DNA from: Cannabis sativa
Lineage: Eukaryota; Streptophyta; Magnoliopsida; Rosales; Cannabaceae
DNA length: 64,000 nucleotides
Reading direction: 5' to 3'
Assembly (NCBI RefSeq): GCF_029168945.1
Contig: NC_083603.1
Span: forward strand, 44,020,396-44,084,395
Under the pieces are notes generated by a model. The model was given only the letters and a program-made list of their open reading frames with translations. It did no database searches and had not been told where the DNA came from. The translations under genes were made by a program, and so were the position numbers. Shown piece by piece: positions 11,577 to 21,704 of the stretch. Position 1 is the stretch's first letter; every line of letters begins with the position of its first letter.

Positions 11577-13350
11577 ATGAGTGGACAAGGAAAGGTGGTG
11601 TGTGTGACTGGAGCTTCAGGCTACATAGCTTCATGGCTGGTTAACCTCTTACTACAACATGGTTACACTGTCAAAGCTTCTGTTCGTGACCCATGTTAGC
11701 TCCCAATCCAAAATCAGATTTTTGTAATTCTTATTATATAAATATATTTATTTATTTAAGCCCTTTTCATGTGTAGATGATCCAAGGAAAACAGAACACT
11801 TACTAGCACTAGATGGAGCAAAGGAAAGGCTTCATTTGTTCAAATCAAATTTAATGGACGAAGGTTCTTTTGATTCTGCTATCAGTGGATGTGATGGGGT
11901 TTTTCATACAGCTTCTCCTGTGATTCATTCAGCCACTGATCCACAGGTACAAAAATATTCCTATATAAACTTTGAAAGAACTAAGTTTCAATCAGTTTGT
12001 AATGGTTCTCAAAATTGAATTTTATTTCAGGCAGAAATAATAGAGCCAGCAGTGAAAGGAACACTGAATGTTCTGAGATCATGTGTTAAAGTTTCATCTG
12101 TAAAGAAAGTGATTATAACATCTTCTATGTCTTCAGTTTTAGTCAATGGCAAACCTCGAACCCCTGATGTAGTAGTTGATGAGACATGGTTTTCTGATCC
12201 TGTTTTTTGTGAAAATTTGAAGGTGCGAGTAATTGATTTTAGGGTAATTATGATTTTTTCCTCTGAAACTTTGATATGTACCAAATCATGCCATTTGAAC
12301 TTTTAAGGTCGTTAAAAATGCTTCATGAACTATTAAGATTGTTGAATTCAAGTACTTTTATCTAATTTTAGTAAAAAAATTCTAACATAGTTGAAAGTTC
12401 AGGGACATGATTTACTACATGTCAAAGTTTGAGGGACATGATTCGGTAGATATCAAAGTCTGAGGAACATAGTTTAGTACATAAACAATAACTAAAATAG
12501 TAAAATTGAATGAAACTAGACAAAAGTCTTTAAATCTAACAACCCCAATAGTTCAGGATGAATTTTTAATTAAAAAAGTTCAGAGAGCATGATTTGGTAT
12601 ATGTTAAAATTTAAGGGGTAAAAATCCTAATTAGCCTTGATGCTTTAGCTCATCTCTTCTTCTCTTTTGTCTAATCTTTCATATTTTATTTGTTTTTAAA
12701 GATGTGGTATGCAGCTTCAAAAACCAGAGCTGAGAAAGTTGCTTGGGAATTTGCAAAAGACAATGGAATTGATTTAATCACCATTCATCCAGGAGTAACA
12801 CTTGGCCCTCTCTTACAACCTACCATGAATTATAGTGTTAATCTCATCATGAATCTCACAAATGGTATCTATTTTTATTTGCCATTTTCTGTGTTTTAAG
12901 ATTTAAATCTAACTTATTTTCATAAGCAGGAGCTGAGACATTTCCCAATAAAGTTTATTTATATCATGATGTTAGAGATGTAGCAAGTGCACATATTCAA
13001 GCATATGAAGCTGGATCAGTCGGTAGAAGATATTTCCTAAGTGGATATATTGCACACATTTCTGAGCTTTTAAAGATTTTACAACAGCTCTACCCTACTA
13101 TCACCATTCCTCAAAGGTAACAACACTAAATTTTTTGCTTATTATGACCTAATTATTAATCACTAAATATGTATTAAAGTGATAGTTCTTATTGTTTGGC
13201 AGATGCGAAATCGATGAGCCTCTCATGCAAACTTACCAAGTATCAAATTTGATAGAGAAAAGTTTAGGAATTTTACACTCCATACCATTGGAAGTGAGTT
13301 TAAGGGACACTGTTGAAAGCCTTAAAGAAAAGGGTCTTTATAGTATCTGA
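11577..13350 (+). CDS. Cinnamoyl-CoA reductase-like NADP(H) short-chain reductase, copy 1 (6 exons)
   Basis: Exons, by GT-AG and frame continuity: 11577-11694, 11777-11946, 12031-12222, 12702-12864, 12930-13116, 13203-13350; together 325 aa. It is an extended SDR of the SDR108E group. The Rossmann motif GASGYIA is at residues 12-18 and VRDP at 36-39 with Arg37, the residue associated with NADPH binding in the family. The ITSS serine pair is at 127-128, and catalytic Tyr163 and Lys167 are in [16 protein letters not shown] follows. True lignin CCRs carry NWYCYGK at the catalytic site; this protein has MWYAASK, so it is more likely a CCR-like, phenylacetaldehyde-reductase-like or related aldehyde/ketone reductase, substrate unknown. 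Cytosolic, no targeting signal. A MITE occupies intron 3. Confidence 0.92.
12270..12625. mobile_element. MITE in intron 3 of the first reductase gene
   Basis: The ends are inverted copies: left TGTACCAAATCATGCC ... TTGAACTTTTAA, right ... AAAGTTCAGAGAGCATGATT followed by TGGTATATG. The phrase GGGACATGATT recurs inside. Non-coding. Intron 3 is 479 bp here but 192 bp in the second gene copy, and this insertion accounts for the difference. Confidence 0.65.
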
Positions 13351-14442
13351 TCTGATAAAGAAAAGTCTTTCCCAACAATGTTACTTCTAAGTTGTATGAT
13401 CTTTATATGGCTAAATGCCTCAAAAACTATTAGAATTCTATCCATTTCAGCAATGTACAAGTACAAGTATGATAATCTTCAAAATAAAAGTATGTTGTGC
13501 ACCTCTGATATATTATTATTATAATTATTATTCTAAATGAATATCATTGATTCTCAGTGATCATCACTGATGAAACCACCTTCGAATTGACCCAGATGAC
13601 ATGAGAAACAGAAAATCAAAGTGAAAACAAAGAAGACAAACAAAAGGAGAAAAGTTTCTATTTTTATTGTTTGCACTTGCAATTGATTGCATGACCCTTC
13701 TTCATCTGTATCAAAATGGCTTAAGAGACGTTTTGGATTCATTGTCGTTTTACTGAAAAACGTCACTCCAACTCAACAACGCCATTTCCGAAATTGCTCT
13801 GTTTCGGCATGGACTTGGGGCGGGGTTTTGAGCTTTCTGCAAAATATGATCTATTTCCTTCGTCTCTCGAAGGTAATGAACTGACAATAACCCTAGATTT
13901 TGGGGAGATGGAAATGAAGAGTCTTATAGTCACATTTCTCTGAATTGCTCGAAATAGTATCTGAAAATGTTGAAATGGCTCTCGCCAAGGGCTTATTTTA
14001 ATCTTTTTAGCTCCAAAAAACCCAAATTTCCACCTTCAAAGATTTCTCCCAAATCAAGTAACATCAATATTTTTAGAATTTCTTTGTAATTAATAAACAA
14101 AGACAGCCGAAAAGCTCAACCTCATCCTCTCTATTTCTCCATCGCAGTCGGAAACATCTTCATTTGATTCAAAGGTAAAAAGGATCCCACATTTATGTAT
14201 ATATAAATATATATATCTATATATATCAAAATTGAATAGAAATAGATGTTCTTTAATAAATTTATAGTTCTTATGTTTAAAAACTGGAAGTGTGGAACTT
14301 GTTGCTGCTACCAAATTTGATGTTCTGTAAGAATAAATTTATTGTAATTTTGGGCTGCCAGTTGTGGTCACTTGTTTCTCTCTGTAATTTTCTTGGTTCT
14401 TTTTTTATTCAAACATTATTGAATTCAACCATTTTTTTTTCA
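13351..14442. other. Intergenic DNA between reductase copy 1 and the PPR gene
   Basis: The 3' flank of the reductase gene and the probable leader of the PPR gene. A 65-codon plus-strand frame at 13687-13884 shows no recognisable domain. No repeat was found. Confidence 0.4.
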
Positions 14443-16119
14443 ATGATAAATTCAGTCGCTTATCCCATGCCATACCCAAACTTTCTACACTCGTTGCCCT
14501 CAATTCAAGCTCTCATCAAGGCCTGTAAAACTCCAAGCCATCTTCAACAAGTCCATGCCCAAATTGTCCGAAGTGGTTTAGAGCAAGACCACACTATCAT
14601 ATCTCAATTCATTTGCCTCTCTCAGACTCTATCCACTCTATCTTACTCTGCCAGCGTTTTCAACTGTGTTTTCTCCCCCAACACTTTTCTATGGAATGTT
14701 GTCATTAAAGGGTACTGCCAGAAGTCTTGCTCTGCTGAAACCATTTCGGTTTTTATTCGAATGAAGAGAGAGGAGGCTGTTCCAGATAGATACACTTACC
14801 CTTCTGTCATCAAGGCATGTGCAAGTGAGGGAAAGGTTAGAGAAGGAAGGACCTTCCATGGGTTGGCATTGAGGTGTGGGGTTGAGTGTGATGCTTTTGT
14901 GAGTACAAGTTTGATTGATTTGTATGGCAAGTGTAAAGAGATTGGTTGTGCCCGTAAGCTGTTTGATTGTTTGTCTGAGAGAAATGTGGTTACTTGGACG
15001 GCTATGGTTGTTGGGTATGTTATTTATGGAGACTTGGTGGAGGCAAAGAAGCTGTTTGATGAGATGCCGTTGAAAAATGTGCCTTCTTGGAATGCCATAA
15101 TTGGAGGGTTTGTGAAATTGGGTGACTTGGGTAGTGCTAGGAGGATTTTTGAAGAGATGCCTGAGAAGAATGTGGTTTCCTTTACCACTTTAATTGATGG
15201 GTATGCAAAATCAGGTGATATGGCTTCTGCAAGGGTTTTGTTTGACCAAGCTCCTAATAGAGATATAGTTGCGTGGTCGGCATTGATATCTGGGTATGCT
15301 CAGAATGGTCAGGCCAGAGAGGCTGTGGACATTTTTCTTGAAATGGATTCTTGTAATGTTAAACCGGATGAGTTTATAATGGTGAGCTTGATGTCAGCTT
15401 GTTCTCAGGAAGGAAGTTTGGAGTTGGCAAAATGGGTTGATAATTATGTCACTCAAAGTTCAATTGATCTTGGTCGAGCTCATGTTCTTGCAGCTCTTGT
15501 TGACATGAATGCTAAATGTGGAAACATAGAGAGAGCAAAAAACTTGTTTGATCAGATGCCTAAGCGAGACTTAATCTCGTATTGTTCATTGATGCAGGGG
15601 CTATCTGTACATGGTTGTGGGGAACAGGCCATTTCCCTTTTCAATATGATGCTAAATGAAGGTTTAATTCCTGATGAGGTGGCTTTTACAGTAATCCTGA
15701 CAGCTTGTGGCCGATCTGGGCTGGTCGAGGAGGGTAGGCACTTATTTCGTTTAATGGAAAATGAGTACTCCATTGTTCCTTCACGAGATCATTATGCTTG
15801 TATGGTTGATCTTCTCAGCCGTTCAGGAAGGTTAAAAGAAGCTTATGAGCTTTTATGTTCAATGCCCATGGAGCCTAGTGCTACCTCTTGGGGTGCTCTA
15901 CTTGGGGCCTGTAAGCTACATTGTGATATGGAGCTAGGTGAGTTAGTTGCCAGTAGGTTGATTGAGCTTGAACCTCAAAATGCTGGTAATTATGTTCTCC
16001 TTTCAAATATCTATGCTGCCACAGACCGTTGGTTGGATGTTTCCCTGGTGAGGAACAAAATGAAAGAGAAATTAGTTAAGAAAGTACCTGGTTGCAGTTG
16101 GCTTAGTACACAAGGCTGA
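14443..16119 (+). CDS. PLS-class pentatricopeptide repeat protein, E subgroup
   Basis: Intronless. About 558 residues from the ATG at 14443 (MINSVAYPMPYP). The frame is open for 51 more codons upstream, but that stretch is hydrophobic, unlike the family, and probably leader. The N-terminus has the PLS opening (LIKACKTPSHLQQVHAQIVR). About a dozen PPR units follow, such as NVVTWTAMVVGYVIYGDLVE, RDIVAWSALISGYAQNGQAR and DEFIMVSLMSACSQEGSLEL. The C-terminus carries an E domain (SWGALLGACKLHCDMELGEL; NAGNYVLLSNIYAATDRW; VPGCSWL) and stops soon after it, with no DYW cytidine-deaminase domain. Such proteins bind specific organelle RNAs, often for C-to-U editing with partner proteins. Resembles Arabidopsis At5g37570-type proteins as I recall them. 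It sits between two reductase copies but is functionally unrelated. Confidence 0.92.
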   Translation: MINSVAYPMPYPNFLHSLPSIQALIKACKTPSHLQQVHAQIVRSGLEQDHTIISQFICLSQTLSTLSYSASVFNCVFSPNTFLWNVVIKGYCQKSCSAETISVFIRMKREEAVPDRYTYPSVIKACASEGKVREGRTFHGLALRCGVECDAFVSTSLIDLYGKCKEIGCARKLFDCLSERNVVTWTAMVVGYVIYGDLVEAKKLFDEMPLKNVPSWNAIIGGFVKLGDLGSARRIFEEMPEKNVVSFTTLIDGYAKSGDMASARVLFDQAPNRDIVAWSALISGYAQNGQAREAVDIFLEMDSCNVKPDEFIMVSLMSACSQEGSLELAKWVDNYVTQSSIDLGRAHVLAALVDMNAKCGNIERAKNLFDQMPKRDLISYCSLMQGLSVHGCGEQAISLFNMMLNEGLIPDEVAFTVILTACGRSGLVEEGRHLFRLMENEYSIVPSRDHYACMVDLLSRSGRLKEAYELLCSMPMEPSATSWGALLGACKLHCDMELGELVASRLIELEPQNAGNYVLLSNIYAATDRWLDVSLVRNKMKEKLVKKVPGCSWLSTQG

Positions 16120-16321
16120 GTGATTTTTTCGGTTACACTGGATAAATTAATATCATTACTCTCAACTGTTGGTGCTAAGAGCAAGAGGGACCTAGTTTTG
16201 TGCATTCTCTTCAAATTCTTTTCCCAGGCCATTATACAATTGCGTGCAAATTTGCATGGCATACAGCAGCTGTTCTTCCTCTTGTAACTGCAAGCATATG
16301 ATTGTCTAACACGTTCAAGCA

Positions 16322-16428
16322 ATGGAAGTTGCTTCAGCTAGTGGAAGCTACTGTCCAGTTGGATGTCTTGCACACACGTCTGATCTTTTTAAGATTCCAA
16401 AAGACCCTTGCTTTGAATATCCTGAAAA
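16322..16428 (+). pseudogene. Orphan exon-5 relic of a reductase gene
   Basis: Open frame reading MEVASASGSYCPVGCLAHTS, then DLFKIPKDPC...YPEK, followed by an intact GTAAG donor at 16429. It aligns with the second half of exon 5 of the gene at 17383 ([18 protein letters not shown] ... VPEK). No other exon is present: upstream is the PPR 3' flank and downstream a copia remnant. It is thus a broken third copy in the tandem array. Confidence 0.8.
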
Positions 16429-16654
16429 GTAAGTTGACATAATCGCTCTAGAGTTTCTATTTTTCTGTTAATAAATGTTTTGTCATTGAATATTACTTTT
16501 TGTCACAACTAAAGAAAATCTATCACTAAATAATTAGAAGTTGTCAATACAAATTACATTTTTTTTAATTCTTTAATCATATTGCATCTAATCTTGTGTT
16601 TGACGAGTGAGTTAGGCACATTGGAATTAATTGTCATTTTGTTTGTAGAAAATT

Positions 16655-16932
16655 CAAGAATGCTTTGATTTTTACCAAACATGTAAAGATTGAAGAACAA
16701 CTAGAGGATATCTTCACGAAAGCTTTGAATGGGGTTATAGTTGATTATGTATGTAACAAGTTGGACACTATCAATATCTATGCTCCAACTTGAGGGGGGT
16801 GTTAGTTGTATATTAAGTATATAATTAATCTTAATTCTAGTTTCCCAATTGTACAAGTTATCCAATATAGATTCCTATGTTTTGTACATATAATTTCAAT
16901 GAAATAAAACTTCATTTTCTCGTTATAGAACA
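16655..16932 (+). mobile_element. Ty1/copia retrotransposon 3' end: RNase H tail, polypurine tract, short LTR
   Basis: 16664-16793 encodes a decayed end of a copia polyprotein (TKHVKIEEQLEDIFTKAL, then CNKLDTINIYAPT and stop). It is followed at once by a purine tract (GAGGGGGG) and an LTR-like start TGTTAG at 16800. The LTR would run to about 16932 (...GAACA), a short LTR of about 130 bp. The polyprotein has an internal deletion and no 5' part is seen, so the element is a truncated remnant. It lies just after the orphan exon. Confidence 0.75.
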
Positions 16933-17311
16933 GTTTACAATTCAGTCAATCTAAACAATTGTATTATCTATGCATCAAAAACAGACACCAGTATTAATGT
17001 GACCGATGCATCTATTTGAAATACTTTCTTCCATCATATGGTTGATATATCAATGAGTCATGTTCAATGGTTTAAGTAGTTTCTATTATTAACCAAGGCA
17101 GAAAGACAACTATCAAAAAGCATTATTTTGTTGACTTTGGAAGGAAAAGTATCCTTTTTTGAATTTTGACTTGAAAATAATGAAACTGAGCTGTTATCCA
17201 TATGATATATTTTGAAAACAATGAACTAAGCTGTTCTCCATATTCTCTACAGATAACAATGTCAATGTAGAAACAACTACAATTCCTAAATGCTGTGAAT
17301 AATAAACACAC

Positions 17312-17386
<75 letters not shown>
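17312..17386 (+). promoter_or_regulatory. Arg-Glu uORF overlapping the start codon of reductase copy 2
   Basis: An ATG at 17312-17314 opens a frame through the (GA)n run that would encode Met followed by alternating Arg and Glu. It ends at TGA 17384-17386, so stop and main start overlap as ATGA. Frame arithmetic: 17383 minus 17312 is 71, so the uATG is out of frame with the main ATG. The uORF matters only if transcription starts upstream of 17312, which the sequence alone cannot show. Confidence 0.5.
17314..17382 (+). repeat. (GA)n microsatellite abutting the start codon of reductase copy 2
   Basis: An uninterrupted run of about 34 GA units ending directly at the ATG at 17383. GA/CT runs in plant 5' leaders are known binding sites for BPC/GAGA-type factors. 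Because it touches the start codon, repeat-length change alters both the leader and the upstream frame. Confidence 0.98.
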
Positions 17387-19170
17387 GTGAAGTAGGAAAA
17401 GTGGTGTGTGTAACAGGAGCCTCAGGTTACATAGCTTCATGGCTAGTGAAGCTCTTACTACAAAGTGGATACACTGTCAAAGCCACTATCAGTAATCTAA
17501 GTAAGTTCTCTTTATTAGCTCCTTTTCAAATTGATTCAAAATCATTGCTTTTTCTCTTTTTCTTCTGAAGGGAAGAGAAAAAAAAAGCACTGCCAAATTG
17601 TGGGGTTATGTCTTTTTTTGGCCAAAAACAAAGATATTAATCTCATAATTCTTGAAATTCTATCTAATCTGTTTACTGATAATATGTGGTGTAGGTGATT
17701 CAAAGAAAACAGACCATTTGGTTGCACTAGATGGAGCTAAAGAAAGACTTCATTTATTCAAAGCAAATTTATTAGAAGAAGGCTCTTTTGATTCTGCCAT
17801 CATAGGATGTGATGGTGTTTTTCATACAGCCTCTCCTGCATTTCTTTCAGCCACTGATCCTCAAGTAAACATATGTCTATATCTTATATATATGTTTCAG
17901 CCTATATAAATATTTGGCAGGTTTACACAAACAATGACTTGTGGTTTTTTGCACTACATATTTTCAGGCAGAAATAATAAAGCCAGCAGTGAATGGGACA
18001 CTGAATGTTCTGAGGTCATGTGCAAGAGCTCCATCTGTAAAGAGAGTGGTTATAACATCTTCCTTTGCTTCAGTTTTACTAAATGGAAGAGAACTTACCT
18101 CTGATGTGGTTGTTGATGAGACATGGTTTTCTGATCCTATTCTTTGTCAGAATTTGAAGGTACTCTTGTTATTTCATGCTTATAATATCTTTTGTAATTT
18201 AGCTGAACAGTAAAAACTTTTTCTTTCTTAAAGTTTCCCAGGAAACCAATTCACCTCAATTACCCCGTAACAGCCTCAAAACCTTTAATCTTTCATTTAC
18301 ATATTGAGTTTGCATCAATTCAGTTTACAGTATATTTTTATTCCTCTGCAGCTTTATTATCCACTTTCGAAAACTCTAGCAGAAGAGGCTGCATGGAAAT
18401 TTGCGAAAGAAAACCAGATTGATTTGGTCACTCTTCATCCAGCATTAGCAATTGGTCCTCTCTTGTCACCAATTGTTAATAGTAGTGTGGAGTTGATTAT
18501 GAATCTTGTTAATAACGGTAAAGTTTGGTACTTTCACTCCATACATTTGTAAAAATTGTAATCACATTATGATATCATGATCATTCTACTTTGTTTGTAT
18601 TTATATATATATTTGTAGGAGCTCAAACTTTTCCATGTAGTGTTTGTGGATTTGTTGATGTTAGAGATGTTGCAAATGCACACATTCAAGCATTTGAAGT
18701 TGCTTCAGCTAGTGGAAGATACTCTCTAGTTGGATGTGTTGCACACATTTATGATATTTTTAAGATATTGAAAGATCTCTACCCTGCTTTCAGTGTTCCT
18801 GAAAAGTAAGCTCACTTACCATAGATAATTATATATGCAACATAGATATCCATAGAATTATATAATTATATTCACAATTTAAATTTCTTATTACTAAATG
18901 TCACTTCAAGTTACATCTACAAACATTTAGTTACAAGTTGTTAGTAGAATATTTTTATAGTATGAAATTGCATTGCTTTGTAATTAATTTATATAATTTA
19001 ATTTTATTACTATTATTGGTAGAAGTGAAGATGAGGCTCAACCTGTAATGTCAAAGTATCAAGTATCAGAATTGAAAGCAAAGAGTGTAGGAGTCAATTT
19101 CATCCCATTGGAAGTGAGCTTGAGAGACACTGTAGAAAGCCTCAAGGAAAAGGGGTTCTTCAATATCTAA
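17383..19170 (+). CDS. Cinnamoyl-CoA reductase-like short-chain reductase, copy 2 (6 exons)
   Basis: Exons: 17383-17500, 17695-17864, 17968-18159, 18352-18517, 18619-18805, 19023-19170; together 326 aa. Exon sizes equal those of copy 1 except exon 4, which has one extra codon, so the two are tandem duplicates. GASGYIA is at residues 12-18, ITSS at 125-128, catalytic Tyr163 and Lys167 in YYPLSK, then [10 protein letters not shown]. The segment after beta-strand 2 reads TISNLSDSKK instead of SVRDPYDPRK. The Arg normally present there (Arg37 in copy 1) is Ser, which may change NADPH affinity or cofactor choice (inference). It lacks the NWYCYGK signature of true CCRs, so the substrate is open. 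The leader is the (GA)n tract. Confidence 0.92.
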
Positions 19171-19506
19171 TATCTCATTAACAAGCCTATATATTTTATT
19201 AGTTTGATTGTCGACTTGTAATTAATAATAATAACATTTATACATAGTTAGGCTAAGCATTTTGACTCTACATTTTTACTGGTTCTAAGCCTAATTAATG
19301 TATACATAATAATTACATATGTCAAAACGTTTCATCATCATATTATTAATAGAACTATTTGTTTACAAGACCTTACAGTTGTGGTCCTTAAAATGCAATA
19401 CTTAGACAACCAGTCCCTCTTTTTATTATAAGTTCATTTTATTACTCCCAGTCTTCATTTACTTAGATAAAGAGGAGCATAAAATGAAGAAAATGAAAGT
19501 AAAGGC
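19171..19506. other. 3' flank of reductase copy 2
   Basis: A+T-rich flank. The last part (about 19465-19506) may be a decayed start of exon 2 of the next, broken reductase copy; 19502-19506 is the AAGGC target duplication of the solo LTR. Confidence 0.4.
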
Positions 19507-21351
19507 TGTTGGGTTTTGTGCCCTAAATAAAACCATTTATAATCTGATTAGTTATCAATATAAGAAATTTGAAGTGATTTATGTTTGTATGAATTTTACA
19601 TGCTAATGGTTTAATGTGTTTATTATATTTACACACAAAATCTGTTAAGTCCAGATCATATGTTTATTCATAATTACAGTATCGTCAACACAGTAGAATG
19701 TGATTGTGATCATATGAATCAAAAGATTAAGTCCCTGTTTCATCAGTGTTTTGGATTTACACTGATGTGATAATCAGCGATGATGTGTACTTACACTTGG
19801 AGTAAGTGTTATGTTCTTTCCAGGACATTAGTAAAGTATACTAGTTTCGAATGTATGGAGTATACATAGGACTGGACCGATATTGCAACTTAGTTAAGAT
19901 ATTATAAACTTACCGTCATATCTTTCCAAGTCAATATCAGTAGTTGATCTTAAGATTAAAAGAATCTAAGTCCTGATATGCTTAGGCTCAACTCAGGAGT
20001 ACTATTCATGTTCTTTGATTTATTAGTTAAGCCTACTTTTGGGTCAGGGTGATACGTATATTTTGGGAACATGATAGTATGATTGAGTGGGAGTGCTGAA
20101 CATAAATATGGAATCTATAGCTTCTACTGGTGTATAGAAGTTAAGTGATGATTCCCTTCGAGCTTAGCTAAATAGAAGTAAATGGATGAGCTCTTGTTTA
20201 AGTGACTAATTCTTAGATCACTAAACATCATTTACAGGTAGCTAAGTGTTTTAAGGGGCAAAATACGTTGAGGGGTGAGAACGGTAAAATTATCCCATCT
20301 CGATGTAAATCATCTATATAGAGGATCTTTGATCACAATAAGATTATAGCAGTGGTTAAATGAGATAGCATATCTATATCGTGGAACATATAATATGCTC
20401 TATATAAGTCTGAGAGTGCAATTCTAAGTTCTAAGAGTGGATTCAATGAAGAATTAATAAGTAGGAATTTACTTAGTAAATTCGGTTCACTTATTGGAAG
20501 CTCATCATATAGATCCATGGTCCCCATTCTAGTTAAGACTATCCTGCTTGTTAGACTCAATAATTGATTTATGATTAATCAATTATAATTCTAAAGTTAG
20601 ACTATGTCTAATTTGTGAATTTTCACTAAGCAGGGGCGAAATTGTAAAGAAAAGAGATTCTAGGTTTATTTATTTATTAATAGACTTTATATGTCTAATT
20701 AATAATTAAATTAAATGACAATATTATTTAATAATCTATTTTAGTTATTAAATAATTAGTTTTGGCATTTAAATGTTTAGAATTGGAAAATTGGTGTTTT
20801 TGAGAAAATAGATATAAAATTTGTGAAAACTGCAAAAATCAAGTGATGCCCATTAACACCTATGGCCGGCCACTTAGGATGGTTTTTCAAATTGATATTT
20901 TCATTATTTTAATGCCAAATAATTACTAACCTAAACCTAGTAGTTGCTTATAAATAGAAAGTGATGGCTCAGTCAAATAACAAGTTTTCAATATTGAATA
21001 ACCTTTTTCTCAGAAATCAACTCTCTCTCTTTTCTTCTTCATAAATTTCGAACCTTAGTGATAGAGTAGTGCCCACACACAGCAAGTGGTACCTCAATCA
21101 TAGATTGGAAGACTGTGAAGGATCACACACAAAGAGAAGGACATTCAGGCTCAGATCTTGATAATACTCTGCGACAGAAAGGATACAAGGGTTAGAGATC
21201 TGAGTGGAAGGAGACATTATTCCGCTGCCATCAATGTAAGGTTTTCTTAACTTTATATGTGTTTATTTATCGTTTTAGAAAGTTCATATTTAGGGTGTTA
21301 ATCAACATACTTGTGAGTAGATCTAAAATCCTGGTAAAATAAATTCCAACA
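19507..21351 (+). mobile_element. Solo LTR (1845 bp) with 5-bp target duplication
   Basis: Starts TGTTGG and ends CCAACA, a perfect 6-bp terminal inverted repeat. It is flanked by the direct duplication AAGGC (19502-19506 and 21352-21356). A plus-strand TATA-like TTATAAATAG lies near 20949. There is no coding region and no internal domain, so it is a solo LTR left by recombination. The insertion lies inside exon 2 of a reductase pseudogene: AAGGC followed by TTCATTT matches copy 1 exactly at that place. Confidence 0.9.
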
Positions 21352-21485
21352 AAGGCTTCATTTTATTTATAGCAAATTTAATGGAATAAAACTCTTTTGA
21401 TTCTGCTGTCTATGGATGTGATGGGGTTTTCAACAGTCTCCCTGCATTTCTTTCAGCCACTGACCCTCAAGTTAACAAATGTCTA

Positions 21486-21675
21486 TACGAGAAATGCTAA
21501 AAGGTATTATTGGTACCAAGTACCCTCCTCAGTGTCTTATCGCTATCTGTGTAATTAAGTATCGGATTTCACATAAATTAAAAAAAATAACTTTTCAAGA
21601 ATATCGATAATTAATCGTGGGGCGCTATCTATAAAAAGTGGTGGGTACTACTGGTATCCAATAATAATACTCATC
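21486..21675. mobile_element. Small MITE-like inverted repeat
   Basis: The left part (GCTAAAAGGTATTATTGGTACC) and right part (GGTATCCAATAATAATACTC, the rough complement) are imperfect inverted repeats about 190 bp apart, with GGTACCAAGTACCC against GTGGGTACTACTGG. Non-coding. It lies in the broken intron of the reductase pseudogene. Confidence 0.5.
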
Positions 21676-21704
21676 TTATATATATCAACCTACATAAATG
21701 TTTG

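Noticed and set aside
14290..14442. N-terminal extension of the PPR protein by 51 residues
   Set aside because: The stretch is T-rich leader-like sequence with atypical hydrophobic residues, and the family-like N-terminus begins after the ATG at 14443.
17123..17440. Minus-strand frame with a long Ser-Leu run
   Set aside because: It is only the complement of the (GA)n microsatellite and overlaps a verified exon on the other strand.
11577..19170. Calling the two reductases true lignin cinnamoyl-CoA reductases
   Set aside because: The NWYCYGK catalytic signature of bona fide CCR is replaced by MWYAASK and LYYPLSK, so only a CCR-like label is supported.
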